Assembly (NCBI RefSeq): GCF_015182315.1
Contig: NZ_PRDL01000001.1
Span: forward strand, 868,001 to 932,000
Origin: Cellvibrio polysaccharolyticus
GTDB lineage: Bacteria; Pseudomonadota; Gammaproteobacteria; Pseudomonadales; Cellvibrionaceae
Reading direction: 5' to 3'
Length of the DNA stretch: 64,000 nt
Shown in pieces: positions 32,848 through 43,064 of this stretch. The notes below the pieces were generated by a model. It had not been told where the DNA came from. It was given only the letters and a program-made list of their open reading frames with translations, and did not search any database. Position 1 is the first letter of the stretch, and every line of letters starts with the position of its first letter. Position numbers and translations under genes: made by a program.

Positions 32848-35800
32848 ATGCATAATAAAAAATTCAACCAAAATCTGTTGTTCCTGGGGGTTGTTGCGGC
32901 CATTGCAGCCGGTTCCCATTCCGTAATGGCTCAACAAGCTGTTGAGGAAGAAATTATTGTTAGCGGCAGTTACCGCGAAAGTCTGGCGCAGGCGCTGGAT
33001 ATCAAGCGTAATAGCACCACGCAGGTTGACGCGATTGTGGCGGAAGATATTGGTAAATTTCCCGATATGAACCTCGCCGAATCCATGCAGCGTATTGCCG
33101 GTGTGTCGATTGATCGCGAGGGAGGCGAGGGTCGGCAAATCTCTATTCGTGGTTTAGGTTCCGATTTTACCCGGGTGCGCGTGAATGGTTTGGAGGCGCT
33201 GTCTACCGCCGGGCAAGGTTCCAATGGGCCCAACCGCAGCCGTGGTTTTGACTTTAATACTTTTGCCTCTGAATTATTCAGCCAGGTAAAAGTGAACAAA
33301 ACCCAGTCGGCACAACTGGACGAAGGTTCGTTGGGCTCCACGGTTGACTTGCGCGGATCGCGTCCCTTTGATTTTGATGGCTTTCAAATTTCCGGCAGTG
33401 CACAGGGCGGTTATAACGAGCTGAGCGAAAGTTACAATCCGCGGTTTTCCGGTTTGGTCAGTAACCAGACTGAAGATGGTCGCTTTGGTGCCTTGTTGTC
33501 TGTGTCTTACAGTGAGCGGGAAATTCTCGAAGAAGGGTTTAATCCGGTTCGCTTTGATTGGGGTAATGGCTTCGGTACCAGCAGTAACGCCAACGCCGGC
33601 CGACCGGTTACGGCAACCGCCAACCCCAACAATATGTACGGTTTTTGTAGCCCGCGAGGATACGATCCGCAAACCCCGCGTAACCCTATCGATAACGAAC
33701 TGGGTAGCAATGCCAACCTGAACCGCAATAATGGTTACGGCAGTTTTGGCATTGATGAAAATCATTGTGCAACCGGTTTGCCGCGCCCGGAGAATACCCC
33801 GGAAAACATTGCTGCTTATGAAACGGCTACCGAATCCTGGCATCCGCGTTACCCTGGGTTGCGCCGTCAGGCGCATGATTTGAGTCGCCTCGGTGTAACC
33901 ACGTCATTCCAGTTCCGGCCAACTGATAGCACCTTGTTCAATTTCGATGTGTTGTATTCCAACTACGAAAAAAATCAGCGTGAAGATACGCTGGGCGTGA
34001 ATTTGCACCGTACTGCCAACCTCGGTGGTAAAAGTGAAATTATTATTCGCCAGGCGGAAAAAGATTCGCTCAATCGTTTGACCTATGCGGTGATGGATAA
34101 TGTCGACTTCCGTACCGAGTCGGCAATGTTTAAAGAAGAAACCGAGTTTGCTCAATACAGCCTGAACGTTGAACATCATTTTAACGATCAGTTGCGGCTG
34201 GACGCGATTATCGGTACCTCGGAAGCCAATTATGCGCGCCCGATTAACTCGCTGATCACGCTGGATAACACCAACCTGAACGGTTTTATCTGGGATGCGC
34301 GGCAAAGTTTTAAAACGCCGACGATGATTTTTCCCTTCGACCTGAACGATAGCAACAGTTGGGAATGGCGCGGTTATGGTGTGGTACCTGCCAACGCCAA
34401 TGGTTCCGCGCGCGGTTCAAATATCAGCGAAGTCCGTTTGAACCCGATGTATGTGGATAACCAGTTTGATACTTTCAAAGTCGATTTGGCGTATGACCTG
34501 AATGACGCGGTGCAAGTGAGTGGCGGCATCAGCTTCAAGGATTACACCATGACCTCGCGCGAGTATCGCCACATCAGTATGGGCTTGTTGCCACAAGCGC
34601 TGCCGAGCGGTGTCAGCGTTGGCGATATCAGCCAACAACTTACCGGTTACGGTAAAGGCATTGATGGCGCGGTTGATTCCTGGCTGGTGCCAGACTTTAA
34701 CAGCGTTGCCGAGTTGTTGGGCATTTATAACAATGCCGATAACGGGCAGCCGGGTGGCAACTACACCCTGGCCGGCGTAGGGCATTACGGTTCATCCGGG
34801 AATAACTACACGGTCAATGAAGAAACCCTGGGCGCGTATTTTCAGGCAGATTTCCGCAGCAGTTTTCTTGATCGGGATTTGCGCACCAACGTGGGCGTGC
34901 GTTATGCCAAAACGGATATCACCTCCAAAGGCTATGTTCCCTGTGCTGGCATAAGAGCCGTACCGGCAACCGATACCACACCGGCAATTCCTGCTATTCC
35001 GGCGGGCGATAGTCAGTGTGACGGCAGCGAAACTTTCTACGGTGTTGGCAGCGCTACGGCGATGCCGGGCGACCGCCATTATCTGCCGATTCAGGCAACC
35101 AACGGTTACGATGATTGGCTCCCCTCTATCAACCTCGCCTGGGATGCAACGGACGATGTTATTTTGCGTTTCAGTGCGGCAAAAACCATGGCGCGGCCTA
35201 ACCTGAACCATTTGTCACCCACCATTAGTGGTGCGCCGGGCAGTTACAATAATGAGGATGCGCTCTACAGTATCAACGCCGGTAATCCGAAAGTTGATCC
35301 TTACCGTGCAGACACTTATGACTTCAGTGCCGAGTGGTATTTTTCGGAAGGTGCTTTGTTGTCTGCGGCCTATTTCTACAAAGATATCAAAAGCTATATT
35401 CAACGCGTGCGCCAGGTGCAAACCTGGGATGAAACCGGTTGGCCGGTGGGGTTATTACCGGAAGGTTTTAACGGTAATGAAAGCTTCAGTGTGCAGAGTT
35501 ACTACAACACGCCGGGCGGCCCGCTAAAAGGTTTTGAGTTAACCTATCAGCAGCCTTTTACTTTCTTGCCCGGTTTTTGGCAGCATTTTGGTTTCCAGGC
35601 CAACTACACCCATGTTGAGTCAAAACTGCAATATGTTGAAAGCAGTTCGGTTAGCAGTAGCACGCGCGAAGTGACCACGGTGTATAAAGAAAATGACCTC
35701 ATTAACATGTCGCCAAATTCTTATAACGCCACCTTGTACTTTGACAACGGCAAGTTCAGTGCCCGTATCTCTACCTCTCACCGCGATCAGTACCTGACCA

Positions 35801-36057
35801 ATATTCTGGTGCCGGAGCTGGGGTACGATCTGGACGGCCGCGAAGTTTATACGCCGGACGTGCAGGGTAAATACGCTACAACCAACTACGATTTCAATAT
35901 GTCGTACCGTTTTACCAAACAGCTGACGCTTTCATTTGAAGCCATCAACCTGACAGATGCCTTCGATGATCGTTTTGCCGGTTCCGATGTGCAGACGCCG
36001 TTGAAGTACTCTCATACCGGGCGCCAGTATTATTTGGGCGCACGTTACAAGTACTAA
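32848..36057 (+). CDS. TonB-dependent receptor, large carbohydrate-type
   Basis: A 1069-residue outer-membrane receptor. The signal peptide ends at about SVMAQ (residue 29); a TonB-box-like EEEIIVSGSY follows; the plug includes AEDIGKFPDMNLAESMQRIAGVSIDREGGEGRQ and RGLGSDFTRVRVNGLEAL; the barrel ends in aromatic YLGARYKY. The EGRQISIRGL wording and size match the group of receptors abundant in Caulobacter, Xanthomonas and Cellvibrio that import oligosaccharides. No STN domain is present, so it does not signal by that route. The ligand is unknown. A second receptor with shared N-terminal motifs follows. Confidence 0.92.
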   Translation: MHNKKFNQNLLFLGVVAAIAAGSHSVMAQQAVEEEIIVSGSYRESLAQALDIKRNSTTQVDAIVAEDIGKFPDMNLAESMQRIAGVSIDREGGEGRQISIRGLGSDFTRVRVNGLEALSTAGQGSNGPNRSRGFDFNTFASELFSQVKVNKTQSAQLDEGSLGSTVDLRGSRPFDFDGFQISGSAQGGYNELSESYNPRFSGLVSNQTEDGRFGALLSVSYSEREILEEGFNPVRFDWGNGFGTSSNANAGRPVTATANPNNMYGFCSPRGYDPQTPRNPIDNELGSNANLNRNNGYGSFGIDENHCATGLPRPENTPENIAAYETATESWHPRYPGLRRQAHDLSRLGVTTSFQFRPTDSTLFNFDVLYSNYEKNQREDTLGVNLHRTANLGGKSEIIIRQAEKDSLNRLTYAVMDNVDFRTESAMFKEETEFAQYSLNVEHHFNDQLRLDAIIGTSEANYARPINSLITLDNTNLNGFIWDARQSFKTPTMIFPFDLNDSNSWEWRGYGVVPANANGSARGSNISEVRLNPMYVDNQFDTFKVDLAYDLNDAVQVSGGISFKDYTMTSREYRHISMGLLPQALPSGVSVGDISQQLTGYGKGIDGAVDSWLVPDFNSVAELLGIYNNADNGQPGGNYTLAGVGHYGSSGNNYTVNEETLGAYFQADFRSSFLDRDLRTNVGVRYAKTDITSKGYVPCAGIRAVPATDTTPAIPAIPAGDSQCDGSETFYGVGSATAMPGDRHYLPIQATNGYDDWLPSINLAWDATDDVILRFSAAKTMARPNLNHLSPTISGAPGSYNNEDALYSINAGNPKVDPYRADTYDFSAEWYFSEGALLSAAYFYKDIKSYIQRVRQVQTWDETGWPVGLLPEGFNGNESFSVQSYYNTPGGPLKGFELTYQQPFTFLPGFWQHFGFQANYTHVESKLQYVESSSVSSSTREVTTVYKENDLINMSPNSYNATLYFDNGKFSARISTSHRDQYLTNILVPELGYDLDGREVYTPDVQGKYATTNYDFNMSYRFTKQLTLSFEAINLTDAFDDRFAGSDVQTPLKYSHTGRQYYLGARYKY

Positions 36058-36538
36058 AAAATAGCCAGGGAAACCCGGCTACGGCTCCTTAAAAGCCTCA
36101 AGCTGGCACAAAGCAAGTTTGGCGTTAGGCAGTTTGTTCCAAAACTGTCGAGTCAGGGATGACTCGTCAGAGCCACATGGAGGTGTTCATGCGCTTTTGG
36201 AACAAACTGCCTAATGACAAACGGGCAGAGTGGCACCGTTGCTTAATTTAAAAACAGTAGAGATTGCTAAATACTTTTGAAAGGGAAGCCCATTTTTTTA
36301 GCCTCTTTTTTGTAATAAAAAATTCACGAACTTAAAACAATAATTTCATATTAAAGCCCGATTCATGTTTTATCCCGCCCTGATTTAAAACTGTCATTAA
36401 AACTTAATGAAGCATCGCAATAATGCGCGCCAGGTCAAACGGCCATTGTTATTGCGTATCCGGTTTCTACGGTTAATGATCAGCGAATCGCTGGTTTTTA
36501 GCTGGTAGACGAGTGATCCCGCCTTTCTAAAACCTTTG
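36058..36538. other. Intergenic region between the two receptor genes
   Basis: 481 bases. It holds the smaller hairpin element (36117-36222) and an AT-rich stretch that probably contains the promoter of the second receptor. No gene is seen. Confidence 0.55.
36117..36222. repeat. Interspersed hairpin element, copy A (106 bp)
   Basis: 28-bp terminal inverted repeats lie at 36117-36144 and 36195-36222; the inner 20 bases are perfect (core GTTTGTTCCAAAA) and the outer part has two mismatches. The same termini occur at 57052-57364. The 50-base interior carries CGAGTCA-GGGA-TGACTCG and the motif GAGCCACATGGA shared with copy B. No transposase is encoded; it looks like a non-autonomous repeat of MITE or REP kind. 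Confidence 0.85.
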
Positions 36539-39358
36539 ATGTATAAGGTCTTCGTTGTGAAAATTAATCATTGCAATCCAATCCCGACATCGCGTGGTGT
36601 CTTAAGCAAAACCATTCACTCCATTATTGCAGGAAGCATGTTGTCAGCAGTGGCGGTTACCGCCGTTGCACAGGGATCGGATGATGCGAATTTGATTGAA
36701 GAAGTGATGGTGACCGGCAGTTACGCCAAAAGTCTTGAACAGGCGGTAGATATTAAACGCAGTTCGGTGGGTTTCTCCGATTCGATTGTTGCTACCGACA
36801 TTGCCGATTTTCCGGAGCAAAACCTCGCTGAAGCATTGCAACGTATGCCCGGTGTTACCATTGAGCGTAACCGTGGCCTGGGTAGCAAAGTGAATGTGCG
36901 CAGTTTGCCGAGTGAGTTTACCCATGTGTCTATCAACGGGCTTGCCACCGCATCCGGCAGCGGTGGCCGTGAAGTAGAGTTTGATATTTTTGCTTCGGAA
37001 ATTATTCAAAGTGTCACCGTGCAAAAATCGCCCACCGCAGCTGACGAAGAAGGCGGTATTGCCGGTTCAGTGCTGATTTCTACCGGCCGGCCGTTTGATT
37101 ACAACGAACCGAAATTTGTGTTGTCTGCGGAAGGCGCCCACAATTCTATCTCTGAAGAGATAGACCCGAAAATTTCCCTGCTGGCGAGTAATACCTTCGG
37201 TGATTGGGGCGTGCTGGCTTCTTTCTCCAAAGCGCAGCGTACCAACCGCACCGATGCCAATTCGGGTATTAACTTCCGCCCGCTTTCGCGCTGGACAGAA
37301 AAAACCGGTTCATCCAAATGGCAAGCGGATCAAACTCTGGAGGTGCTTGAGCGCGATACCGGTGTGGTTATTACCGACCCGTTTGATTCCGAACAAACCA
37401 ACCGCGTGGTTTTTCTCGACAAGGTGGGCAACCGCAGTTATTTGAACGATCAGGACAAATGGGGCGGCACCTTGTCGCTGCAATATCAGCCGAGTGACAC
37501 GTTCACTCTGTCATTTGATGCGATGCTGGGTGGTTACGACAACACCGAAGACGAATACGATGCAGCGGCTTATACCGCGTCCAGTATCAGTGCGCTGGAG
37601 CGCGTTCATGCTTACGACAGCACCACACTGGCGGATTACGGCGTTGTGGTATTGCGCGATGTGTCCTACGCGAATACCCAGCATGAATTTTTGAGCAAGG
37701 AAAACGTTCATAAAACGGATTACACCCAATACAGTTTTGATATGGATTGGGAAGTTGCCGGTTGGCAAGTCAAAGGTTTGGTGGGTTATTCCGGTGTTGA
37801 AAAATTGTCAGACACCAGCAACCTGAAGCACGTAGCTTATGGCCCGTCGCGTTCACGTTATGCCGGTAAAGGCGGCGAGACTATTCTCAGTGATAATCCG
37901 GGCAGTTTCGATATGTACAACTCGCCGGGTAAATACCTGTTCGATTCCTACGAAGTGAATCTGGAATCTATTGAGGATGACAAGTACGCGGCACAACTGG
38001 ATTTTATCCGCCCGATGTTCCTCGATTCATTCCCGGCATTGGCACAAATTCAATGGGGTGCACGTTATACCGATAAATCCAAGAAGCGCGATCGCGGTAC
38101 CGAGTTTGTGTATGGCCCGTCAGCCGGTGACACTTCCTGGCGCAACAAGCGCACCCTGCAAGACAGCAAGTTAAACTCTATTTCCGGTCTGGTGCCTGGC
38201 GGCAGCTTTCTGTCTGATGTATCCAATTCGCCGCAGTGGGCGCAAGTAGATAACGGCTATGCTCGCAGTCATTTCCGTTACGATGGTTTTAACGTTGATT
38301 ATCAGGAAAGCGAATACTACCGCGTTGATGAAGAAGTATTGAGCTTCTATGCGATGGTGGATTTCAAATTTGATGTTGGCAATTTACCCACCACCATCAA
38401 TGCCGGTGTTCGTTCGGTAGATACCACTGTTGAGTCTTACGGTTATCATCAGGTGCAAAACAACGATGGTTCTACCGGTTACACGCCTGCGCCCATCTCC
38501 AAACAAGGTCAGTACCGCGACACTCTGCCCAGCCTCAACCTGAGCATGGAGCTGACTGACAATGTTATGTTACGTGCTGCCGCCTCGGAAACATTAATTC
38601 GCCCGGCACTGGGTGATATTGCTTACAAGCGCACGGTGAGCGTCAGTGAATTCAAATACCGTGATGGCAACCCGGATTTGAAACCTACTTATGCCGATCA
38701 GTGGGAAATCGGTCTGGAATGGTATCTGGAGCAGGGCGGCTTGTTAGCGGTTTCCTGGTTTGAAAAAGAAATCGAAGGTGTAGTGCGCGAATCACTGACC
38801 GGCGTAGTAAAAGATGTAACCAAGTATAACGCCAACGGTACGATTGATGGCATTTACGATTTCGATGTTTATCAAAAAGTAAACGCTGAAGGTTCTTACG
38901 ATGTCTCCGGTGTGGAATTTATTGCGCAGTTCCCTTTAAGTATGTTCCACCCGGCGCTGGAAGGTTTCGGCATCAATGCCAACCTGACCTTGCTGGATAA
39001 CTCATTGACCGGTGATTCAGATTTGGGTATTCCAACCCCGCCAGCGGGTTTAACGGATAAAACCTGGAACCTGACCGCTTTCTACGAAAACGATGTGTTT
39101 GATGCGCGTATTTCCTACAACTACAAAGACAAATATGTTGAGTATATTGAGCGTGACATGTTTCCGGTGTATCGCGATGACTACGGTCAGTTGGATATGG
39201 CAATCGGTTATCATGTTACGGACAATATTAAAGTGGTGCTGGATGTTATTAACCTGACCGACGAAGCAACCTCTGCTTACACGATTGATCCGTCATTCCC
39301 GACCATGTATGAAATGTCGGGCCGTCGTATCAGTCTGGGTGTAAGAGCTGATTTTTAA
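36539..39358 (+). CDS. TonB-dependent receptor, carbohydrate-type
   Basis: About 939 residues. The signal region (SIIAGSMLSAVAVTAVAQG) ends near residue 45; the TonB-box-like IEEVMVTGSYAKSLEQAVDIKR matches the motif of the upstream receptor; the plug reads ATDIADFPEQNLAEALQRMPGVTIERNRGLGSKVNVR; the barrel ends in RISLGVRADF. It lacks the EGRQISIRG wording, so it belongs to a neighbouring subfamily. The start is uncertain: TTG 36536 and ATG 36539 lack a clear ribosome site. It probably imports an oligosaccharide or phosphorylated compound handled by the downstream phosphoesterase. Confidence 0.9.
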   Translation: MYKVFVVKINHCNPIPTSRGVLSKTIHSIIAGSMLSAVAVTAVAQGSDDANLIEEVMVTGSYAKSLEQAVDIKRSSVGFSDSIVATDIADFPEQNLAEALQRMPGVTIERNRGLGSKVNVRSLPSEFTHVSINGLATASGSGGREVEFDIFASEIIQSVTVQKSPTAADEEGGIAGSVLISTGRPFDYNEPKFVLSAEGAHNSISEEIDPKISLLASNTFGDWGVLASFSKAQRTNRTDANSGINFRPLSRWTEKTGSSKWQADQTLEVLERDTGVVITDPFDSEQTNRVVFLDKVGNRSYLNDQDKWGGTLSLQYQPSDTFTLSFDAMLGGYDNTEDEYDAAAYTASSISALERVHAYDSTTLADYGVVVLRDVSYANTQHEFLSKENVHKTDYTQYSFDMDWEVAGWQVKGLVGYSGVEKLSDTSNLKHVAYGPSRSRYAGKGGETILSDNPGSFDMYNSPGKYLFDSYEVNLESIEDDKYAAQLDFIRPMFLDSFPALAQIQWGARYTDKSKKRDRGTEFVYGPSAGDTSWRNKRTLQDSKLNSISGLVPGGSFLSDVSNSPQWAQVDNGYARSHFRYDGFNVDYQESEYYRVDEEVLSFYAMVDFKFDVGNLPTTINAGVRSVDTTVESYGYHQVQNNDGSTGYTPAPISKQGQYRDTLPSLNLSMELTDNVMLRAAASETLIRPALGDIAYKRTVSVSEFKYRDGNPDLKPTYADQWEIGLEWYLEQGGLLAVSWFEKEIEGVVRESLTGVVKDVTKYNANGTIDGIYDFDVYQKVNAEGSYDVSGVEFIAQFPLSMFHPALEGFGINANLTLLDNSLTGDSDLGIPTPPAGLTDKTWNLTAFYENDVFDARISYNYKDKYVEYIERDMFPVYRDDYGQLDMAIGYHVTDNIKVVLDVINLTDEATSAYTIDPSFPTMYEMSGRRISLGVRADF

Positions 39359-39373
39359 TTTGTAATTTATTAG

Positions 39374-39402
39374 CGCCCCGCCTGTTGGTGGGGCTTTTTT
39401 TT
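39374..39402 (+). terminator. Rho-independent terminator after the second receptor
   Basis: GCCCCGCC and GGTGGGGC form an 8-bp stem (one G-T pair) with a 4-base loop, followed by eight T. Confidence 0.88.
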
Positions 39403-39444
39403 GCATGTAGTATTTGTATTTCTTAAAAAGTTAGAGGCCACTGC

Positions 39445-41454
39445 ATGAATGTCATGGTTCGGATAGCGCTTTGCACTATAGCGGTGCTTCCTGTTTTTTT
39501 AGTTGTCGGTTGTGCACCATCAGAACCCCCTGTAGCCAAAGTACAGCAGATTGCTTTTATGCCGGATATTCACTTTCACGATATTTATGCGGAATTTGAA
39601 GATAACTCTTTTCAGGGATTGGAGAATACTATCTCCGGTCAGCGGGCAACTATTCGTACCATGCAGGCACAACTGCAATCTACGCGATTATTTAACGAAA
39701 ATTATTTCGCACTGATCGCCGCGCTGGATGATGTGGTTCGGCGTGGTATTACGCTGGTTGCCTTGCCGGGTGATTTCAGCGATGACGGCCAACCGATTCA
39801 TTTACGCGGCTTGCAAAAAATTCTTGCGCATTACCAAAGCGCACACGGCCTGCAATTTTTTGCCGCGCCGGGTAATCATGACCCGGTTAAACCTTTTGAT
39901 AGTGCCGCCGGTAAAGCCGATTTTGCCGGTGAGGGTGGTTTTGATCAGCGTATTTTCAGCCGGGGAGCCGCCGAATGCGCAGATTATGACGGCGAGTGGG
40001 CAAGTATTGATGCCGGTTACGCGCTGAACACGATTTGTACCGAAGAAATTCGCCAGCTCGGTTATCAGGGTGTGATGGACTTGTTGTCCGATTTCGGCTT
40101 TTATCCGAAAGCAGAATATCTTTATTGGGAAACGCCTTACAGCAGTTATCTGAACCAACCATCAAGCGCTTACCACTTATCCATTGCCGAGGCCGAAGCT
40201 GATTATTCGAAGCGCTTGTACGAAATTTGTCTGGAAGGCACGGGTGGCAAGTATAAAAAAGAAAATTACACACATTGTTCTTTGGTAGCCGATGCCAGTT
40301 ATCTGGTCGAGCCTGTTGCCGGTGTCTGGCTGTTAGCGATTGATGCCAATGTGTATGTGCCGGATGCTCAGCAACCCGACGGCGGCTACCATGGTTCAAG
40401 CAGTGCCGGTTATAACCGCATGGTAACGCACAAGGCGCATGTTATTGAATGGATCGCCGATGTGGTCGCGCGAGCCAGCCAGCACAATAAACAACTGATT
40501 GCTTTCAGTCATTTTCCGATGACTGATTTTTACGACGGCCAATCGGAAGCTATTGCTGAAGCGTTTGGAGAAACTGCCTTTCAATTACAGCGCAAGCCGG
40601 AAAAACATGTCAGCCAGGTGCTGGCCGATACCGGGCTCAAGTTGCATATCGGTGGGCATATGCACTTTAACGATACCGGGATGATTAAAGGCACCCGGGG
40701 CAATATTCTTTTTAATATCCAGGCGCCGTCACTGGCTGCTTATTTACCCGCTTACAAAATTGTCACTCTTTCCGACAGCAAAAAACTGACGGTAGAAACC
40801 GTGGTGCTGGATGATGTGCCGCGCTTCTCCGAGCTGTTTGAACACTACCGGGTGGAGCACCAGCGTTTGCATCAGCAGCAGGCGACCACTCTATGGGACC
40901 GCAATGTGCTGGCAGCCAAAAGTTATCGGGAATTTACTCAATGGCATATTCGCGAACTTGTTCGCCACCGTTTTTTGCCGGGTGAGTGGACTGATGAGAT
41001 GCAAACCTTGTTATTCAATTTGAAGGGCGATGAGTTGCTGCAATTGTCACAACTGTCTCCGGCACCCGATTGGTCGGCATTCGACAATCAGCAATGGACG
41101 GACTTGAAAGCGGGTGCAAGCTGGCAGGCTGCGGCAGAAAAAGCCGCCCGGTTACTGTCGCAAAACCCGTGGTCGATGGACGATTTTTCGCAGTGGAGTG
41201 CGTTTGATCTGGCGGTCGATTTTTATAAAATTCGCAATGCCGGTGACCTCGCCCTCGCCGATATCGGCAAGGCGCGCATGGCGCAATATAAATTACTCGG
41301 CGGCGCTATGCAGCAGCAAGCGGTGCAACAACCGGACGCTGGCCCGATTGTGCAGATATCCCGTGTGCTGAGTGTATTGCAGGGGCTGAGTGAAGGATTG
41401 CCCAATGACCGTTTTGTGATTGATCTGGAAAAAGGAACGCTGGCGGTGCACTAG
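39445..41454 (+). CDS. Calcineurin-like metallophosphoesterase, lipoprotein
   Basis: A 669-residue lipoprotein: signal LPVFLVVGC with lipobox Cys23. Metal-binding motifs appear in order: MPDIHFHD (Asp41, His43), LPGDFSDDG (Asp110), PGNHDP (Asn144, His145), a late FSHFP and GGHMHF. These make a dinuclear metal site of calcineurin-like phosphoesterases. A C-terminal helical region of about 220 residues has no recognised domain. It is probably anchored in the envelope and would release phosphate from a substrate outside the cytoplasm. It follows the receptor gene after a terminator, so its own promoter is expected. Confidence 0.88.
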   Translation: MNVMVRIALCTIAVLPVFLVVGCAPSEPPVAKVQQIAFMPDIHFHDIYAEFEDNSFQGLENTISGQRATIRTMQAQLQSTRLFNENYFALIAALDDVVRRGITLVALPGDFSDDGQPIHLRGLQKILAHYQSAHGLQFFAAPGNHDPVKPFDSAAGKADFAGEGGFDQRIFSRGAAECADYDGEWASIDAGYALNTICTEEIRQLGYQGVMDLLSDFGFYPKAEYLYWETPYSSYLNQPSSAYHLSIAEAEADYSKRLYEICLEGTGGKYKKENYTHCSLVADASYLVEPVAGVWLLAIDANVYVPDAQQPDGGYHGSSSAGYNRMVTHKAHVIEWIADVVARASQHNKQLIAFSHFPMTDFYDGQSEAIAEAFGETAFQLQRKPEKHVSQVLADTGLKLHIGGHMHFNDTGMIKGTRGNILFNIQAPSLAAYLPAYKIVTLSDSKKLTVETVVLDDVPRFSELFEHYRVEHQRLHQQQATTLWDRNVLAAKSYREFTQWHIRELVRHRFLPGEWTDEMQTLLFNLKGDELLQLSQLSPAPDWSAFDNQQWTDLKAGASWQAAAEKAARLLSQNPWSMDDFSQWSAFDLAVDFYKIRNAGDLALADIGKARMAQYKLLGGAMQQQAVQQPDAGPIVQISRVLSVLQGLSEGLPNDRFVIDLEKGTLAVH

Positions 41455-41534
41455 TCAGGCGCTCATCGCTGCAAGCCCTGGCAGAGATGAGTTTTTAAAC
41501 CTGACGATTTGCAAAAAAGTGGCTGGCGGCGGGT

Positions 41535-42356
41535 TTAACGGGTGGATGGCAAACCTTCGTAAGCTTCACGCACCACGGCATCACCATAAAGTCGTTCCAG
41601 CCGCCGCACAATGAAGTGGCCGCGCGCCATGTCCTGAAAGTGATCAATAAACATAGTGTTGATTACCGCACCGCCTGCGGCGCCGATGACCGGTAGCGAT
41701 TGGGCGGCAAATTTTTCCGATACCTGGATACCAAAACGGCTGGCGATGGCTTCGACCAGCCGCAAAATCGCTGGCGTGGCATCTTTTGACACGCCGTGCA
41801 GGGCAATAAATTCGGTGGCATCGGTCAGCGATTTGGCCAGCAAGGTACGCACCGCAAAATAACCTGACTCGGCACCATCATCGCTGGCGCTTTTTCCGCC
41901 CAGTGCAAAAACCTCCAGGCAAGCGAGTTTCCCTTCGGCATTACTGAGCGACTCGCCTTCGCTGCGAGCGATATCAGCGATGGAGCGCAACATAATCACC
42001 GTCGATACCGGCAGCTCAACCGCCAGCCCCGGTAGCCCGAAAAAACCGCCCGCGCCGCCAGAGAGTGCTGCGCCCAACTTGTGCCAGGTGCGCGACGCTT
42101 CTACACCGGGGCTGTCTTGCAGGGTCAACATCGCCAGGTCGGCGGCTTTCATCAGCGCGTTGCGGGTAACCTGGTGCAGTTTCTGGCTGACTTGCGCCGG
42201 TAGTAGCTCCAGGCCTTTTTCGATGGGCGAACCCAGCAAATGGGTCAGGCGAGCTGCCAGACCGGGGTTTTCGAGCAGTATTTTGGCTGTGCCCAATTGT
42301 TGCAGATCGGTTTCAACCAGCATGATATTGCGATCTCCAGTGACAGGATGCCCCAT
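41535..42356 (-). CDS. EcsC-family protein
   Basis: A 273-residue protein with the EcsC look: a Gly/Ala-rich hydrophobic segment (LGAALSGGAGGFFGLPGLAVELPVSTVIMLRSIADIA, about 92-128), EGKLACLEVFALGG and a C-terminal GAAGGAVINTMFIDHFQDMARGHFIVRRLE. EcsC is the least understood part of the Bacillus ecs operon; the biochemical role is not known. No signal peptide. It follows the GNAT gene by 2 bases. Confidence 0.85.
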   Translation of the reverse strand: MGHPVTGDRNIMLVETDLQQLGTAKILLENPGLAARLTHLLGSPIEKGLELLPAQVSQKLHQVTRNALMKAADLAMLTLQDSPGVEASRTWHKLGAALSGGAGGFFGLPGLAVELPVSTVIMLRSIADIARSEGESLSNAEGKLACLEVFALGGKSASDDGAESGYFAVRTLLAKSLTDATEFIALHGVSKDATPAILRLVEAIASRFGIQVSEKFAAQSLPVIGAAGGAVINTMFIDHFQDMARGHFIVRRLERLYGDAVVREAYEGLPSTR

Positions 42357-42358
42357 TA

Positions 42359-42787
42359 TTAATGCTCTTTCAGTGCCATGGTGTAATAACGCCCGTGTCG
42401 ATCTTCCCCTTCGCCGGTAATGGCCCAGCCGCGCTGCCGGTAGAACTCTACGGCGCGCTGGTTATCAATGAGGCATTTGAGATGGGCAGGGCGCCCCAGC
42501 CGCTCAAGGCTGGCGTTAAGCAAGGCAGAACCAACGCCACGGCCACTGGAGTCTGGGTCTACATAAAGATGGTGTATGACGTCGCCGGACGGGTTCAGTG
42601 CGATAAAGCCGACCGGCAGGGTATTAATGGTCGCCACCAGCAAGTCTTCGTCTTGCGTGTCCTTGTCAAAATCTTCCTCGTTCAGGTCAGTTCGGCTCAC
42701 CCAGGGCAGCGCTTGCAGGCGGGCGGCGAGGTAGATGTTTCTTAAACCGTGGCGGTCACTATCGGTAAACGGGCGTATATCAAACAT
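42359..42787 (-). CDS. GNAT-family N-acetyltransferase
   Basis: A 142-residue protein with the GNAT core: HHLYVDPDSSGRGVGSALLNASL (motif A with the acetyl-CoA loop GRGVGSA) and NQRAVEFYRQRGWAITGE (motif B). The substrate cannot be predicted. It forms an operon with the EcsC gene. Confidence 0.93.
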   Translation of the reverse strand: MFDIRPFTDSDRHGLRNIYLAARLQALPWVSRTDLNEEDFDKDTQDEDLLVATINTLPVGFIALNPSGDVIHHLYVDPDSSGRGVGSALLNASLERLGRPAHLKCLIDNQRAVEFYRQRGWAITGEGEDRHGRYYTMALKEH

Positions 42788-42973
42788 GCAAACGTCCTCA
42801 TTCTTATGAAGTCAGCGCTGCAGGGCAGGCGGGTGCCCGGACAGCGGCAGGTTTACGGTGACTGGGTGATGTTTTTTTAAAGGCTTTGCAGGAGTATAGC
42901 GCGAACCCAACCGGCGGGCGTAGCGGCGGCCGGTTTTGTGAACCCTTCAAGGCAAGCGGCGCGTTGCAAGGAG

Positions 42974-43028
42974 GCGCGGGTGTAGCACCCGAAGCAAGCG
43001 TGTACTGCTCCGGGGATTACACCCGCGC
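42974..43028. repeat. GC-rich palindromic repeat, REP-like
   Basis: An 11-bp perfect inverted repeat (GCGCGGGTGTA at 42974-42984 with its complement at 43018-43028) encloses a 33-base loop that has a further small stem. It lies in the 277-base gap between the GNAT and pectate lyase genes. No second copy is seen in the window. Confidence 0.55.
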
Positions 43029-43064
43029 GCTGCATCCGGGTGGGTGGTGCGGTGGGCTGGTTAC

